64,000 nt of DNA from Yeosuana aromativorans (GCF_014646655.1 NZ_BMNR01000001.1:124001-188000); one strand, 5' to 3'; counted from the first letter of the stretch, positions 1 through 8,680 are shown. The notes: generated by a model not told the origin, from the letters alone. Made by a program: numbers and translations.

Positions 1-995
1 TCAACAGTCACCAGATTGGCATCGCCCTTGATGGTGTGCTTCAGGCAGGAGGCCGCCACGGCAAAGTCCAGTGCATTTTGGTCATCTTCCGGGTAGGTCA
101 ACAGCCCGTAGATCAGGCCGCCCATAAAACTGTCTCCACCGCCGACCCTGTCCACGATGTCCGTTATCTGGTATTGGCGTGTCTGGTACATCTTCTTTCC
201 GTCGTACAGAACACCTGCCCAGGTGTTGTGGGATGCCGATATGGACCCTCTTAACGTTGTGATCACTTTCTTTGCCCTTGGAAACTTTTTCATCATCTGT
301 TGGCATACTGATAAAAATGCCTCAGCCTTCACATCGTGCCCCTGTGTCTGTACGGATATGCCTTCTGGCTTTATGCCAAAGTGCATCTCGGCATCTTCCT
401 CGTTCCCCAATATGATGTCACAGTAAGAGGTCAGCTCGGTCATGATCTCCTCTCTTTTTGAGGCATCGCAGTATTTCCACAATTTGGCACGGTAGTTCAG
501 GTCCGTTGAAATGGTGACACCAAGTTTGCTGGCAGCCTTTACGGCCTCCAGACAGACATCAGCTGAACTTTGGGATATCGCCGGTGTGATCCCCGTCCAA
601 TGGAACCACTCCACTCCCTTGAATACATCTTCCCAGTCGATCATACCGGACTGGATCGTGGACATGGATGAATATGCCCTATCGTAGACCACCTTGCTGC
701 CCCTGCTCACCGCTCCGGTCTCCAAAAAGTAAATGCCCAGGCGATCGCCGCCCCAAACGATCTTGTCGACGCCAACACCGCGCTTGCGCATCTCCATCAT
801 GGCACACTGACCAATATCATTTTTTGGCAGGCGCGTAACGAAATCCACCGTTATGCCGTAATTGGCAAGGGACACGGCCACGTTGGACTCGCCACCACCG
901 TACACCACGTCAAAATTGTCCGCCTGCGAGAACCTTAAAAATCCTTGTGGAGCCAATCTTAACATGATCTCCCCAAATGTCACTACTCTACTCAT
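1..995 (-). CDS. kdgK: 2-keto-3-deoxygluconate kinase (PfkB family), partial at window edge
   Basis: I translated this by hand. It begins MSRVVTFGEIMLRLAPQGFL, a typical KDG-kinase start, has an internal GGGESNVAVSLA sugar-binding stretch and runs to DRVGGGDSFMGGLIYGL, the PfkB C-terminal signature whose Asp (in GGGD) is the catalytic base. The C-terminus is lost at base 1. The family phosphorylates 2-keto-3-deoxygluconate (KDG) to KDPG in the cytoplasm, before Eda aldolase. It lies 30 bases after uxaC on the same strand and is the last visible gene of the kduI-kduD-uxaC-kdgK operon. Base composition is odd: the first 120 bases are about 57% G+C, against about 30% in much of the operon, which suggests a different origin or a recombination joint. 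Confidence 0.9.
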   Translation of the reverse strand, partial: MSRVVTFGEIMLRLAPQGFLRFSQADNFDVVYGGGESNVAVSLANYGITVDFVTRLPKNDIGQCAMMEMRKRGVGVDKIVWGGDRLGIYFLETGAVSRGSKVVYDRAYSSMSTIQSGMIDWEDVFKGVEWFHWTGITPAISQSSADVCLEAVKAASKLGVTISTDLNYRAKLWKYCDASKREEIMTELTSYCDIILGNEEDAEMHFGIKPEGISVQTQGHDVKAEAFLSVCQQMMKKFPRAKKVITTLRGSISASHNTWAGVLYDGKKMYQTRQYQITDIVDRVGGGDSFMGGLIYGLLTYPEDDQNALDFAVAASCLKHTIKGDANLVTV

Positions 996-1025
996 TGTTC
1001 AATCTATTGTTTTTGTTTGTTTTGT

Positions 1026-2426
1026 TTAAAATTTGAAATATTCCTTTGCGTTGTTGTAACTGATGTCCGAGACCATTTTCCCGATCCATTCCATCTCATT
1101 TGGCAATTCACCCCTCTGTATCTCATCTCCCAAAAGGTTACACAGTATACGTCTGAAATACTCATGCCTTGGAAAGGATAGGAAGCTTCTGCTGTCTGTA
1201 AGCATCCCCACAAAGCAACTGATCAAGCCCATATTGGACAATGCGTTCAATTGTTTGGTCATGCCGTCCTTTTGGTCCAAAAACCACCAGCCGGAACCAA
1301 ACTGTACTTTACCTTTCACACTGCCATCATTAAAATTACCGATCATGGTCGCCATCACCTCATTATCTGCTGGGTTAAGGTTATAAATAATGGTTTTTGT
1401 GAGTTTATCATTGCTGTCCAGGGCATTTAAAAATGCTGACAGCTTTTGTGCTTGTGGATAATCCCCAATGGAATCCCAACCTGTATCTGGCCCCAAAACA
1501 CGGTGCATGCGTGCATTGTTGTTTCTTAAGGCTCCAAGGTGAAACTGCTGTACCCAACCAAATTCGTGATAGGTTTCTGACAAGAACACCAAAATGGCTG
1601 TCTCGAATTTCAAAATCTCTTCTTCTGAAAGCGCTTTCCCGCTTCTTTTCTTGTTGAAAATGGTCTTTACTTCACTTTCAGTGAACGGCTCAAAGGAAAT
1701 CTGGTTCAAACCATGGTCACATAACTTGCAACCATTTGCATTAAAAAACGCAATGCGTTTTCTTAGGGCATCGCATAGATCATCAAAGGAATTGATGGGA
1801 GTACCTGCTATTTCGCCCAGTGTGTTTATGTAGTCATTATAACCTTCAGCAGCTATCAAAATGGCTTTGTCGGGCCTAAAAGCCGTACTGACCTTAACAC
1901 TAAAATCACTCTTGGCCAGTTGTTGGTGGTATTCTAAAGTATCTATTGGATCTTCAGTTGTACACACCACTTCTGCATTTACTTTTTTAAGCAACCCTCT
2001 GCAACTATACCCATTGGAGTTTAATTTCTCTTGGGTTTCTTCCCAGATTTTTTCGGCGGATTTTTCATCTAATAAATCATAAATATCAAAATATCGGGCA
2101 AGTTCAAGATGCGTCCAATGATATAAAGGGTTGCGCATGGTGTAGGGAACTGTCTTGGCCCAATTTAAAAATTTATCCTTATCTGAGGCTTCACCTGTTA
2201 CAAATTTTTCATTAACACCCAAAGTACGCATGGCACGCCATTTATAATGGTCACCATTGATCCAAACGTTGGTAATGTTTTTAAAGATTTTATCTTCAGC
2301 TATTTGTTGTGAGGGCAAGTGATTATGGTAATCTATAATAGGCTGGTTTTTAGAGTAATCATGGTACAGCTCTTCTGCATACTTGTTCTCTAATAAAAAA
2401 TTGTCGTGTATGAATTTGTTACTCAT
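1026..2426 (-). CDS. uxaC: glucuronate (uronate) isomerase
   Basis: This 466-residue protein has the usual length of UxaC and its hallmarks: N-terminal IIDYHNHLPSQQIAED with the metal-binding HxH, WTHLELARYF near residue 105, and a C-terminal PRHEYFRRILCNLLG. The enzyme isomerises D-glucuronate to D-fructuronate, and galacturonate to tagaturonate, in the cytoplasm. It follows kduD by 15 bases and precedes kdgK by 30, so it is surely co-transcribed. It implies that saturated uronic acids are released from the substrate as well as unsaturated ones. The 3' half of the gene is visibly richer in G+C than the 5' half, so the compositional change next to kdgK begins inside this gene. Confidence 0.96.
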   Translation of the reverse strand: MSNKFIHDNFLLENKYAEELYHDYSKNQPIIDYHNHLPSQQIAEDKIFKNITNVWINGDHYKWRAMRTLGVNEKFVTGEASDKDKFLNWAKTVPYTMRNPLYHWTHLELARYFDIYDLLDEKSAEKIWEETQEKLNSNGYSCRGLLKKVNAEVVCTTEDPIDTLEYHQQLAKSDFSVKVSTAFRPDKAILIAAEGYNDYINTLGEIAGTPINSFDDLCDALRKRIAFFNANGCKLCDHGLNQISFEPFTESEVKTIFNKKRSGKALSEEEILKFETAILVFLSETYHEFGWVQQFHLGALRNNNARMHRVLGPDTGWDSIGDYPQAQKLSAFLNALDSNDKLTKTIIYNLNPADNEVMATMIGNFNDGSVKGKVQFGSGWWFLDQKDGMTKQLNALSNMGLISCFVGMLTDSRSFLSFPRHEYFRRILCNLLGDEIQRGELPNEMEWIGKMVSDISYNNAKEYFKF

Positions 2427-2441
2427 TTTATTTATAAAATA

Positions 2442-3233
2442 TTAATCTTCGTTTGATGGCTTTCCTATGGTGGCCAAAATACCGCCATCCACATACACCA
2501 CTTGTCCGTTAACAAAATCACTGGCTTTTGAAGCTAGAAAAACAGCTGTTCCAGCTAAATCCTCTGGATTACCCCAACGAGCTGCCGGTGTTCTACTTAT
2601 AATAAAATCATTAAACGGATGGCCATCTACCCGTATAGGAGCTGTTTGGCTGGTCGCAAAATAACCCGGACCAATTCCGTTGACTTGAATATTATATTTC
2701 GCCCATTCTGTGGCTAGATTTTGAGTAAGCATTTTTAACCCGCCTTTTGCAGCGGCATAGGCAGAAACACTATTCCTACCTAACTCACTCATCATAGAAC
2801 ATATGTTTATGATTTTACCTTCTTTGCGCTCAATCATTTGTTTAGCCACCAATTGTGACATAATAAAAGGACCTACCAAATCCACATCTATCACACGCCT
2901 AAAATCTTCAACTGGCATGGTTAATGCAAGTTCCCGTTTTATAATACCCGCATTGTTGACAAGAATATGTATATCGCCTATTTCTTTAGAAATAATCTCT
3001 AGATGTTCTTTGGCCTCCTTCTCATTCGTCACATCAAATAAGTAACCACTGGCCACATATCCTTTTGATTTATAATAATCCAAAGCACTTTCCATTTTAG
3101 AAGGCGTTGTTCCAGTTATTATAAGTTCTGCTCCAGCCGTAGCCAAACCTTCGGCCATAGCCATTCCTAAACCATGGGTTCCTCCAGTTATAAGTGCCCT
3201 TTTACCTTTCAAATCAAATAAGCTTAACGACAT
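2442..3233 (-). CDS. kduD: SDR-family 2-deoxy-D-gluconate 3-dehydrogenase / gluconate 5-dehydrogenase-like
   Basis: A 263-residue classical short-chain dehydrogenase. The cofactor motif TGGTHGLGMAMAEGLA is at residues 17-32, NNAGI near 93, the catalytic Ser in ICSMMSELGRNSVSAYAAAKGG with YxxxK near 160, and the C-terminus carries DFVNGQVVYVDGG. In a kduI-linked position it most likely reduces 2,5-diketo-3-deoxygluconate to KDG (KduD). The SDR family is broad and a gluconate 5-dehydrogenase (IdnO-like) role cannot be excluded from sequence alone. It starts 7 bases after the kduI stop. Confidence 0.9.
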   Translation of the reverse strand: MSLSLFDLKGKRALITGGTHGLGMAMAEGLATAGAELIITGTTPSKMESALDYYKSKGYVASGYLFDVTNEKEAKEHLEIISKEIGDIHILVNNAGIIKRELALTMPVEDFRRVIDVDLVGPFIMSQLVAKQMIERKEGKIINICSMMSELGRNSVSAYAAAKGGLKMLTQNLATEWAKYNIQVNGIGPGYFATSQTAPIRVDGHPFNDFIISRTPAARWGNPEDLAGTAVFLASKASDFVNGQVVYVDGGILATIGKPSNED

Positions 3234-3240
3234 ATATTGT

Positions 3241-4080
3241 TTATCTTAATTCATTAATTTTACAAACATCCATATCGCTATAATCAAGATTTTCTCCAGC
3301 CATTCCCCATATAAAAGAATAATTTGAGGTACCTGAACCCGCGTGAATAGACCATGGTGGAGAAATTACAGCTTCGTTATTGCCCATCCATATATGGCGC
3401 GTTTCATTTGGTTGCCCCATAAAATGGCACACGGCTTGACCTTCAGGAACTTCAAAATAAAAATAGACTTCCATTCTTCTGTCATGTACATGTGCTGGCA
3501 TGGTATTCCAGCTACTTCCAATTTTTATGGATGTCATCCCCATTTGTAGCTGACAAACATCAACGATACTATTTACAATATACTTTCTCAATGTTCTTGC
3601 ATTTGCTGTTTCTGGAGATCCTAACCCAATAACCTCAACATCTTCTTTCCCTATTTTTTTATTAGGGAAAGCCTTATGAGCCGGCGTAGAATTTAAATAA
3701 AACTGAGCTGGACTTTTTGATGATATACTTTTAAAAGTCACATCTTTATTTCCTTGACCGAGATAAAGCGCTTCTTTATTGTCTAGCTGATAGTCTTTGC
3801 CATCAACCTTAACGATACCTGAACCACCAATATTTATAATTCCCAACTCTCTTCTTTCCAAAAAAAAGTTAGACTTCAAAGCGTCTATGGTTTCTAATTT
3901 AACAACTTTTTCAATAGGAACAACTCCCGCGACCATAAACCTGTCATAGTGGGTATACACCCAATTCAATTCATCCTTTTTCATCACGTCTTGAATCAGA
4001 AATTCATCACGCAAATTCTGTGTATCATATTTCTTAACGGCCTCAGGACTTGAAGCATATACTGTTTTATAATTTTTCAT
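3241..4080 (-). CDS. kduI: 5-keto-4-deoxyuronate isomerase
   Basis: This 279-residue protein has the length of KduI and its cupin metal site: WNTMPAHVHDRRMEVYFYFE near residue 190, with the HxH and Glu ligands, and SPPWSIHAGSGTSNYSFIWGMAGEN near 240. It also has the N-terminal DELNWVYTHYDRFMVAG motif. KduI converts 4-deoxy-L-threo-5-hexosulose uronate, the open form of unsaturated uronates left by polysaccharide lyases, to 2,5-diketo-3-deoxygluconate. It is the first gene of the operon running toward base 1. A perfect 14-base palindrome stands 13 bases before its start, so the operon is probably under LacI-type control. Confidence 0.96.
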   Translation of the reverse strand: MKNYKTVYASSPEAVKKYDTQNLRDEFLIQDVMKKDELNWVYTHYDRFMVAGVVPIEKVVKLETIDALKSNFFLERRELGIINIGGSGIVKVDGKDYQLDNKEALYLGQGNKDVTFKSISSKSPAQFYLNSTPAHKAFPNKKIGKEDVEVIGLGSPETANARTLRKYIVNSIVDVCQLQMGMTSIKIGSSWNTMPAHVHDRRMEVYFYFEVPEGQAVCHFMGQPNETRHIWMGNNEAVISPPWSIHAGSGTSNYSFIWGMAGENLDYSDMDVCKINELR

Positions 4081-4092
4081 AGTTCTGTTAAA

Positions 4093-4106
4093 TGTAATCG
4101 ATTACA
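4093..4106. promoter_or_regulatory. LacI-family-type operator palindrome
   Basis: TGTAATCGATTACA is a perfect 14-base inverted repeat with the central CG typical of LacI/GalR-family operators. It lies 13 bases upstream of the kduI start codon, where a bound repressor would block initiation or early elongation. No LacI-type gene is visible in the window, so the regulator is encoded elsewhere. The palindrome is observed. The operator role is inferred from known consensus sites. Confidence 0.7.
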
Positions 4107-4406
4107 CAAATATAGTACAAAATAATTAAAATCCAATTTATTTACAACCTATTTGAGCAAATCATTGTTTTAAGTAGACTTAAAAAAGCAGGTTTCTATC
4201 TCATTAAAATTAACAGTATTATTCATTTTATAAAATATTGATTACCCTTAAATGAATTGAATTATTAAATATATAAATATCAAGCTCTATTTGAAAGAAT
4301 ATTTTTATTTTTTGGTGGAACTACCAGCTATAAAATAAAAACACCAATAAAAAAATGCTAATACTTTTGGATTAATTCTCTATTTTAGTAATGCTTAACT
4401 GACCAA

Positions 4407-4580
4407 ATGAAGCTAACCCAAATTATAATTATATTAATAATAATCTCGTTCTCACCGCCCTGTCTTTCTTAAACAATTTTTAATAAAGACTGCTTAACCA
4501 TTTTAGCAGATTCTTTGCAAGTGGAAGGGTTTTATGATGAATCACTCGCATTAAGAAAAGAAGCATTAAAAACATATTAG
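4407..4580 (+). pseudogene. broken gene start: signal peptide plus first TPR-like helix
   Basis: ATG at 4407 opens MKLTQIIIILIIISFSPPCLS, a convincing Sec signal peptide, then meets TAA at 4470-4472. In the same frame after that stop, reading continues with coding character as TIFNKDCLTILADSL, then GFYDESLALRKEALKTY, and ends at TAG 4578-4580. The second part resembles the start of a tetratricopeptide repeat, and the internal stop is one base from CAA (Gln), which fits a signal-peptidase site ending in SQ. I read it as the decayed 5' end of a secreted TPR protein, now truncated. The reconstruction is inference. The reading frame and the stops are observed. Confidence 0.45.
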
Positions 4581-4677
4581 TGATTTATATCTTCAATCCT
4601 TGAAGTGTAAAACTTAATTATAATTGCCTTTTTAGGTTCTAATGGTTATTTTTGATTTTATCAATCATTAACTTAAA

Positions 4678-6489
4678 TTGAAAAAAAAAGAGCTTTATAA
4701 TTTCTCTTCAAAATCTATAGCTGTCTTACCTTTTAGTAATTTCAGCAATGATTTGTCCAATGACTATTTTACCGATGGCATTACTGAGGAAATCATAAAT
4801 GCCTTAACAAGTATAAAAGGTTTAAAAGTTACGGCCAGAACATCATCATTCGCTTTCAAAAACAAACATATAGATGTCAGGGATATTGGTAACCAGTTAG
4901 GAGTTGCAACAATTTTGGAAGGCAGTGTCCGGTTTCAAAAAAACAAGGTTAGAATTACAACACAGTTGGTCAGAACCGAAGATGGCTTTTATATTTGGTC
5001 CAATAGTTTTAATAGAGATTTGGAAGACATCTTTGATTTACAAAATGAAATAAGCCTGTTGATTGCAGAACAAATTAGAGAACACTTTGGCCATTTTGAG
5101 ATTGAAGATCATTTATTAACAATTGATACAAAAAGTGTTGAGGCCTATAAATTGTATTTAAAGGGCAGGTACTTACGTCTTAAATGGAACAATGCTAATG
5201 TTTCTGACGCAATCACATATTTCAAACAAAGTATCAAAATTGATCCTAATTTTTCTGATGCTTATTTTGAGTTAGGTTGGTGCTTTGGCATGTTGGCCAG
5301 TTGGGGATATATTGAAAAGACACAAGGAATAGAAAATGCCAATTATTTTATAAACTTAGGATCAGAATTAAATCCAGAATCTTATTTAGGGTATTACGCA
5401 AAAGCTACCGTAAGTTTTTGGGGGCATTGGAATTATAAAGACACCTATTATTTTCTAGAAAAATCCTTAGCCCTAAACCCCAACTTTTCTGAGATTTATA
5501 ATGCTACAACAGATTTGTATTCAAGCTTAGGACATCTTAATAAAGCATTGAAGGAAAATGAAAAGGCCCTTAAAGTAGATCCCTTATCGGTTAACCATCA
5601 TTTTACTAAAGGAAATTTATACTATTTCTTAAAAGAATATGACAAAGCTATCAAAGCCTTTGACAAAGCTCTTGAATTAAATCCTTCATTTCCTTTAGGT
5701 TTAGAAATGAAAGCCGCTGCCTTGATTTTAAGCAAACAGGAAAAAAAGCTTTCAGAATTCATAAAAGAAACACCTCAGCTTGAAAAACCCCATGTTTATA
5801 AAGACTTATACAATCTTATCCATAAAAAAACCGTATTTAAAATTGAACATAGAGAAGTTAATGAAAATACGGCTAACAATGATCCCGCATACATAAGTTT
5901 AAGATTGTGGAATTTATATTTACAAATCTATTTGGGAAACCATGAATTGGCCCTTGATATACTATCCGAAAAAATTAAATCCAAATCAGGGCAAATATTC
6001 AATTTCAAAAATGATCCATTTTTAAATCCATTAAGAAAATATGAACGGTTTAAGCAGATTGAGAAAAAAGTCTTTTCTAAAGAGCTAGTACCTAAATTAA
6101 CCAAGGAAATCAATAAGAAAGAAAGTACGAGCCTGTTAGATGACCAACAAATAGAACACTATATTTTAAGTTTAAAGAAAGTATTAGAAGTTGATAAAGT
6201 TTTTCTCAATTCCAATCTAAGCTTAAAAACTTTAGCTGAAGCGATTGATTTACACCCCAACAAACTATCATGGTTACTCAATGAGGCTATGGGAAAAAAC
6301 TTTAATGACTATGTAAATTCTTTTCGCTTGAATTACTTTCAACATATTGCACAATTACCGGAAAATTCAAATATTACCTTACTCGGCCTGGCTTTTGAAA
6401 GTGGCTTTAATTCTAAAACCGTTTTTAATACATTCTTTAAAAAAGAAACAGGATTAACTCCCAGAGCCTGGTTAAACACCTACAAATAA
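4678..6489 (+). CDS. TolB_N-like / TPR / AraC-type transcriptional regulator
   Basis: This 603-residue protein has three parts. Residues 10-130 match the TolB amino-terminal-like module found in many signalling proteins (AVLPFSNFSND, YFTDGITEEIINAL, ILEGSVR). Residues 150-400 carry tetratricopeptide repeats (SDAYFELGWCFGML, ALKVDPLSVNHHFTKGNLYY). The last 100 are an AraC-type helix-turn-helix domain (LKTLAEAIDLHPNKLSWLLN, LAFESGFNSKTVFNTFFKKETGLTP as two halves). It has no signal peptide and no transmembrane segment, so it is a cytoplasmic one-component regulator. The start is TTG: an in-frame stop lies just before it and no earlier or nearby ATG exists. It probably controls the following genes, two of which share an upstream element. 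Confidence 0.85.
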   Translation: MKKKELYNFSSKSIAVLPFSNFSNDLSNDYFTDGITEEIINALTSIKGLKVTARTSSFAFKNKHIDVRDIGNQLGVATILEGSVRFQKNKVRITTQLVRTEDGFYIWSNSFNRDLEDIFDLQNEISLLIAEQIREHFGHFEIEDHLLTIDTKSVEAYKLYLKGRYLRLKWNNANVSDAITYFKQSIKIDPNFSDAYFELGWCFGMLASWGYIEKTQGIENANYFINLGSELNPESYLGYYAKATVSFWGHWNYKDTYYFLEKSLALNPNFSEIYNATTDLYSSLGHLNKALKENEKALKVDPLSVNHHFTKGNLYYFLKEYDKAIKAFDKALELNPSFPLGLEMKAAALILSKQEKKLSEFIKETPQLEKPHVYKDLYNLIHKKTVFKIEHREVNENTANNDPAYISLRLWNLYLQIYLGNHELALDILSEKIKSKSGQIFNFKNDPFLNPLRKYERFKQIEKKVFSKELVPKLTKEINKKESTSLLDDQQIEHYILSLKKVLEVDKVFLNSNLSLKTLAEAIDLHPNKLSWLLNEAMGKNFNDYVNSFRLNYFQHIAQLPENSNITLLGLAFESGFNSKTVFNTFFKKETGLTPRAWLNTYK

Positions 6490-6563
6490 ACACTATATAC
6501 TCTCTTAAATCAATTTGTTTTATCAAGTAAAATTATCTGTAGAAAGCTTCAGATTACACTCAA

Positions 6564-6619
6564 AATAGGTTTCTTATTATAATTCCGAACATTTCCTAAA
6601 TACAACTAATACACCTTTG
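6564..6619 (+). promoter_or_regulatory. shared upstream element, copy 1 (before the S41-like protease)
   Basis: AATAGGTTTC (6564-6573), 8 bases, ATTCCGAACATTT (6582-6594), 18 bases, ACCTTTG (6613-6619). The same three blocks with the same two spacings recur at 7891-7946. The last block resembles the TTTG-containing -7 element of Bacteroidota promoters, so the first blocks may bind an activator. The likely candidate is the AraC-type protein encoded just upstream. The repeat is observed. The role is inference. Confidence 0.6.
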
Positions 6620-6656
6620 CTTCATCAAAAGATGTATTAACTATAAAACCTAAAGT

Positions 6657-7895
6657 ATGTTTAAAACATATACTATCATTACCTTATTGGTGGCATTGAT
6701 TTCCCATTCCCAAAACACAAGGCAAGCACAGTGGTTAGAAGATCTTAATCATTACAAAACGCAACTTGAAAAAAAGCATATTGATGTTTATAATAAAATA
6801 CCAAAAGCACAGTTCATAAAAGAATTAGACAAAATTAAGCTTGGGATTTCGTCAAAAACTGATATTGAAATTATCATTGATTTAATGCGGTTGACAAGAC
6901 GTATTGGAGATGGACACACGGCTGTATCTTTATCCAATATCGACAAAAAAATATTTCCCATTGAAATTAAATGTTTTAATGGCAATTGGCGAGTTGTTAA
7001 AGCTTCCAAATTATATGAAAATTTATTAGGCTTAACACTTACTAACATTGATGGCATCCCCATAAAGACCTTAGCCAGCGCCATTTCTGAAATTGCCCCA
7101 TACGTTGAAAACAAAAATTCTCTTGAAATAAGAACTGGAGAGTACTTAACGGTAAGTGAATTATTGTTTGGTTTGGGATTAACCAAACATAAAAACAATG
7201 CTAATTTTACGTTTACAAATGATAAGGGAAACATTAAAAGTTATACTATACATGCTATAGACAGTAAAACATATCAATATGAAACTGTATTTACATCCAT
7301 CTACAAAGAATCAGAAAAAATTATAAAACCTAAAAATCCAAGACATGATTATTTATGGTTTGGCCCTATACAAAACACAAATGCCGTTTACATAAACTTT
7401 AGCGCTTATCCCAGCTATGATGAGATGCAATTATTTGGTCAAGACCTTTTAAATTTCATTAATGCAAACAAGTCTAGACAAGTTGTTATTGATTTAAGAA
7501 ATAATAGTGGTGGAGATTTTTTTGTTGGTATCCTTCTTGCCTACTATTTAAATTTAGCTGATAGCATTGACTGGAAACATGGTGTTTATATACTAATTGA
7601 CAAGGCAACATTCTCAGCCGCAACCATTAACGCTACACAATACAAAGAAATCTTAAATGGTACTGTGGTTGGATTACCAACTGGCTCAAACCCCAATGGC
7701 TATCAAGATTTAGGTTCATTTAATTTACCAAATTCCAACCTGACAATTACCTATTCTAAACGCTTATTTCGCATTCAAGAAAAAGCCAATCAACCTCTTA
7801 GTCCAGATGTTTTAATTGATTACAAATGGGATGATTTTAAAAACGGATTTGACACAATGTTAGAATGGATTATCAACGATATTTTAAAACAATAG
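6657..7895 (+). CDS. secreted S41-family (tail-specific protease-like) peptidase
   Basis: A 412-residue protein with an N-terminal hydrophobic signal ending near SHSQN. The central and C-terminal part matches the S41 peptidase fold: TRRIGDGHTAV near residue 85, VVIDLRNNSGGDFFVG near 280, and ATFSAATINA near 320, where the Ser of TFSAA is the expected nucleophile. The LRNNSGG segment is the usual S41 signature. No clear PDZ domain is seen, so it belongs to the simpler group of S41-like proteins. It probably acts in the periplasm or at the cell surface on peptides or proteins; its substrate is unknown. It starts 38 bases after a conserved upstream element shared with the beta-barrel gene that follows. 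Confidence 0.8.
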   Translation: MFKTYTIITLLVALISHSQNTRQAQWLEDLNHYKTQLEKKHIDVYNKIPKAQFIKELDKIKLGISSKTDIEIIIDLMRLTRRIGDGHTAVSLSNIDKKIFPIEIKCFNGNWRVVKASKLYENLLGLTLTNIDGIPIKTLASAISEIAPYVENKNSLEIRTGEYLTVSELLFGLGLTKHKNNANFTFTNDKGNIKSYTIHAIDSKTYQYETVFTSIYKESEKIIKPKNPRHDYLWFGPIQNTNAVYINFSAYPSYDEMQLFGQDLLNFINANKSRQVVIDLRNNSGGDFFVGILLAYYLNLADSIDWKHGVYILIDKATFSAATINATQYKEILNGTVVGLPTGSNPNGYQDLGSFNLPNSNLTITYSKRLFRIQEKANQPLSPDVLIDYKWDDFKNGFDTMLEWIINDILKQ

Positions 7896-7946
7896 GTTTC
7901 AAAATATAATTCCGAACATTTAACAGAAGCATTCTTCAAACCTTTG
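7891..7946 (+). promoter_or_regulatory. shared upstream element, copy 2 (before the beta-barrel protein)
   Basis: AATAGGTTTC (7891-7900), 8 bases, ATTCCGAACATTT (7909-7921), 18 bases, ACCTTTG (7940-7946). The blocks and spacings equal those at 6564-6619. The first block overlaps the stop codon of the preceding gene. The repeat downstream also keeps TCA and CAA at matching offsets. Confidence 0.6.
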
Positions 7947-8044
7947 TATCAGCAATTAAAAACAATCGTGAAATAAGCTTATATAAACAAATCTCTGTCA
8001 AGATGATTTTTAAAAATTTTATTAACCAATCAAACATTTAAATT

Positions 8045-8680
8045 ATGACAACAAAGCAACACTTAAAAACAGTATTATTTTTAGTAGCTCTGGCATTCGG
8101 AATTTCCAATGCAAGTTTAGCACAAGACATGGCGAATTCAAAAAAGGATAAAAATAAATTCAAAAATTCAATAAGTTTTTGTCCAGCAGCTTTAGCCTTT
8201 GGTATTTATTCTGTAAACTACGAATATTTGCTAAATAAAAAACACGGACTAGTAGCAAGATTTGATTACGAAGCCATCCCAAAAACCTATACAAATACTA
8301 ACATAAAGTCAAATGGCAAAGCATTTATTGTAAATTATCGTTATCATTTCAGTGAGCAAATGAAATCTTTTTTTGTTGGCGCTTATGGCCGCTACAGAAT
8401 TTATAATGGAACCGGTGTTATTGAAGGCAATAATACAACAGAAAATGAAAATTTCAGTTTTGATATGCCTGATTGGACCGCAGGAATAAATGCTGGCAAA
8501 AAATGGGTTTGGAATAGTGGATTTAACATCACACTTTCTTTTGGATATGGATTCTCAAATGAATCATGGAATGCAAGCTCTAATATTACTAGCGTAGATA
8601 ATGCCATCAAAGATTTTAGAAAAGCTTATGATTTTATTGACCCTTTTTATGGTGAGTTCTCAATAGGATATTCATTTTAA
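8045..8680 (+). CDS. outer-membrane beta-barrel-like protein
   Basis: A 211-residue protein with a signal peptide (MTTKQHLKTVLFLVALAFG, ending near SLAQD) and a body of alternating polar and aromatic strands: NYEYLLNKKHGLVARFDYEA, FIVNYRYHF, FFVGAYGRYRIYNG, FNITLSFGYGFS. The last residues, FSIGYSF, end in an aromatic, as outer-membrane barrels do. It resembles the DUF3575 / OmpA-barrel type of small porin-like proteins in Bacteroidota, with no OmpA peptidoglycan domain. Its role is unknown. Its promoter region shares an element with the S41-like protease gene, which suggests joint control. Confidence 0.7.
   Translation: MTTKQHLKTVLFLVALAFGISNASLAQDMANSKKDKNKFKNSISFCPAALAFGIYSVNYEYLLNKKHGLVARFDYEAIPKTYTNTNIKSNGKAFIVNYRYHFSEQMKSFFVGAYGRYRIYNGTGVIEGNNTTENENFSFDMPDWTAGINAGKKWVWNSGFNITLSFGYGFSNESWNASSNITSVDNAIKDFRKAYDFIDPFYGEFSIGYSF

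Larger units (their letters stand above)
4081..4677. other. divergent intergenic region between kduI and the regulator
   Basis: This 597-base AT-rich gap separates the leftward uronate operon from rightward genes. It holds the palindrome at 4093-4106 and a decayed reading frame at 4407-4580. I see no other gene or stable hairpin in it. Confidence 0.6.

Noticed and set aside
6788-7234. 148-residue minus-strand frame inside the S41-like gene
   Set aside because: Antisense shadow of a gene with clear family motifs.
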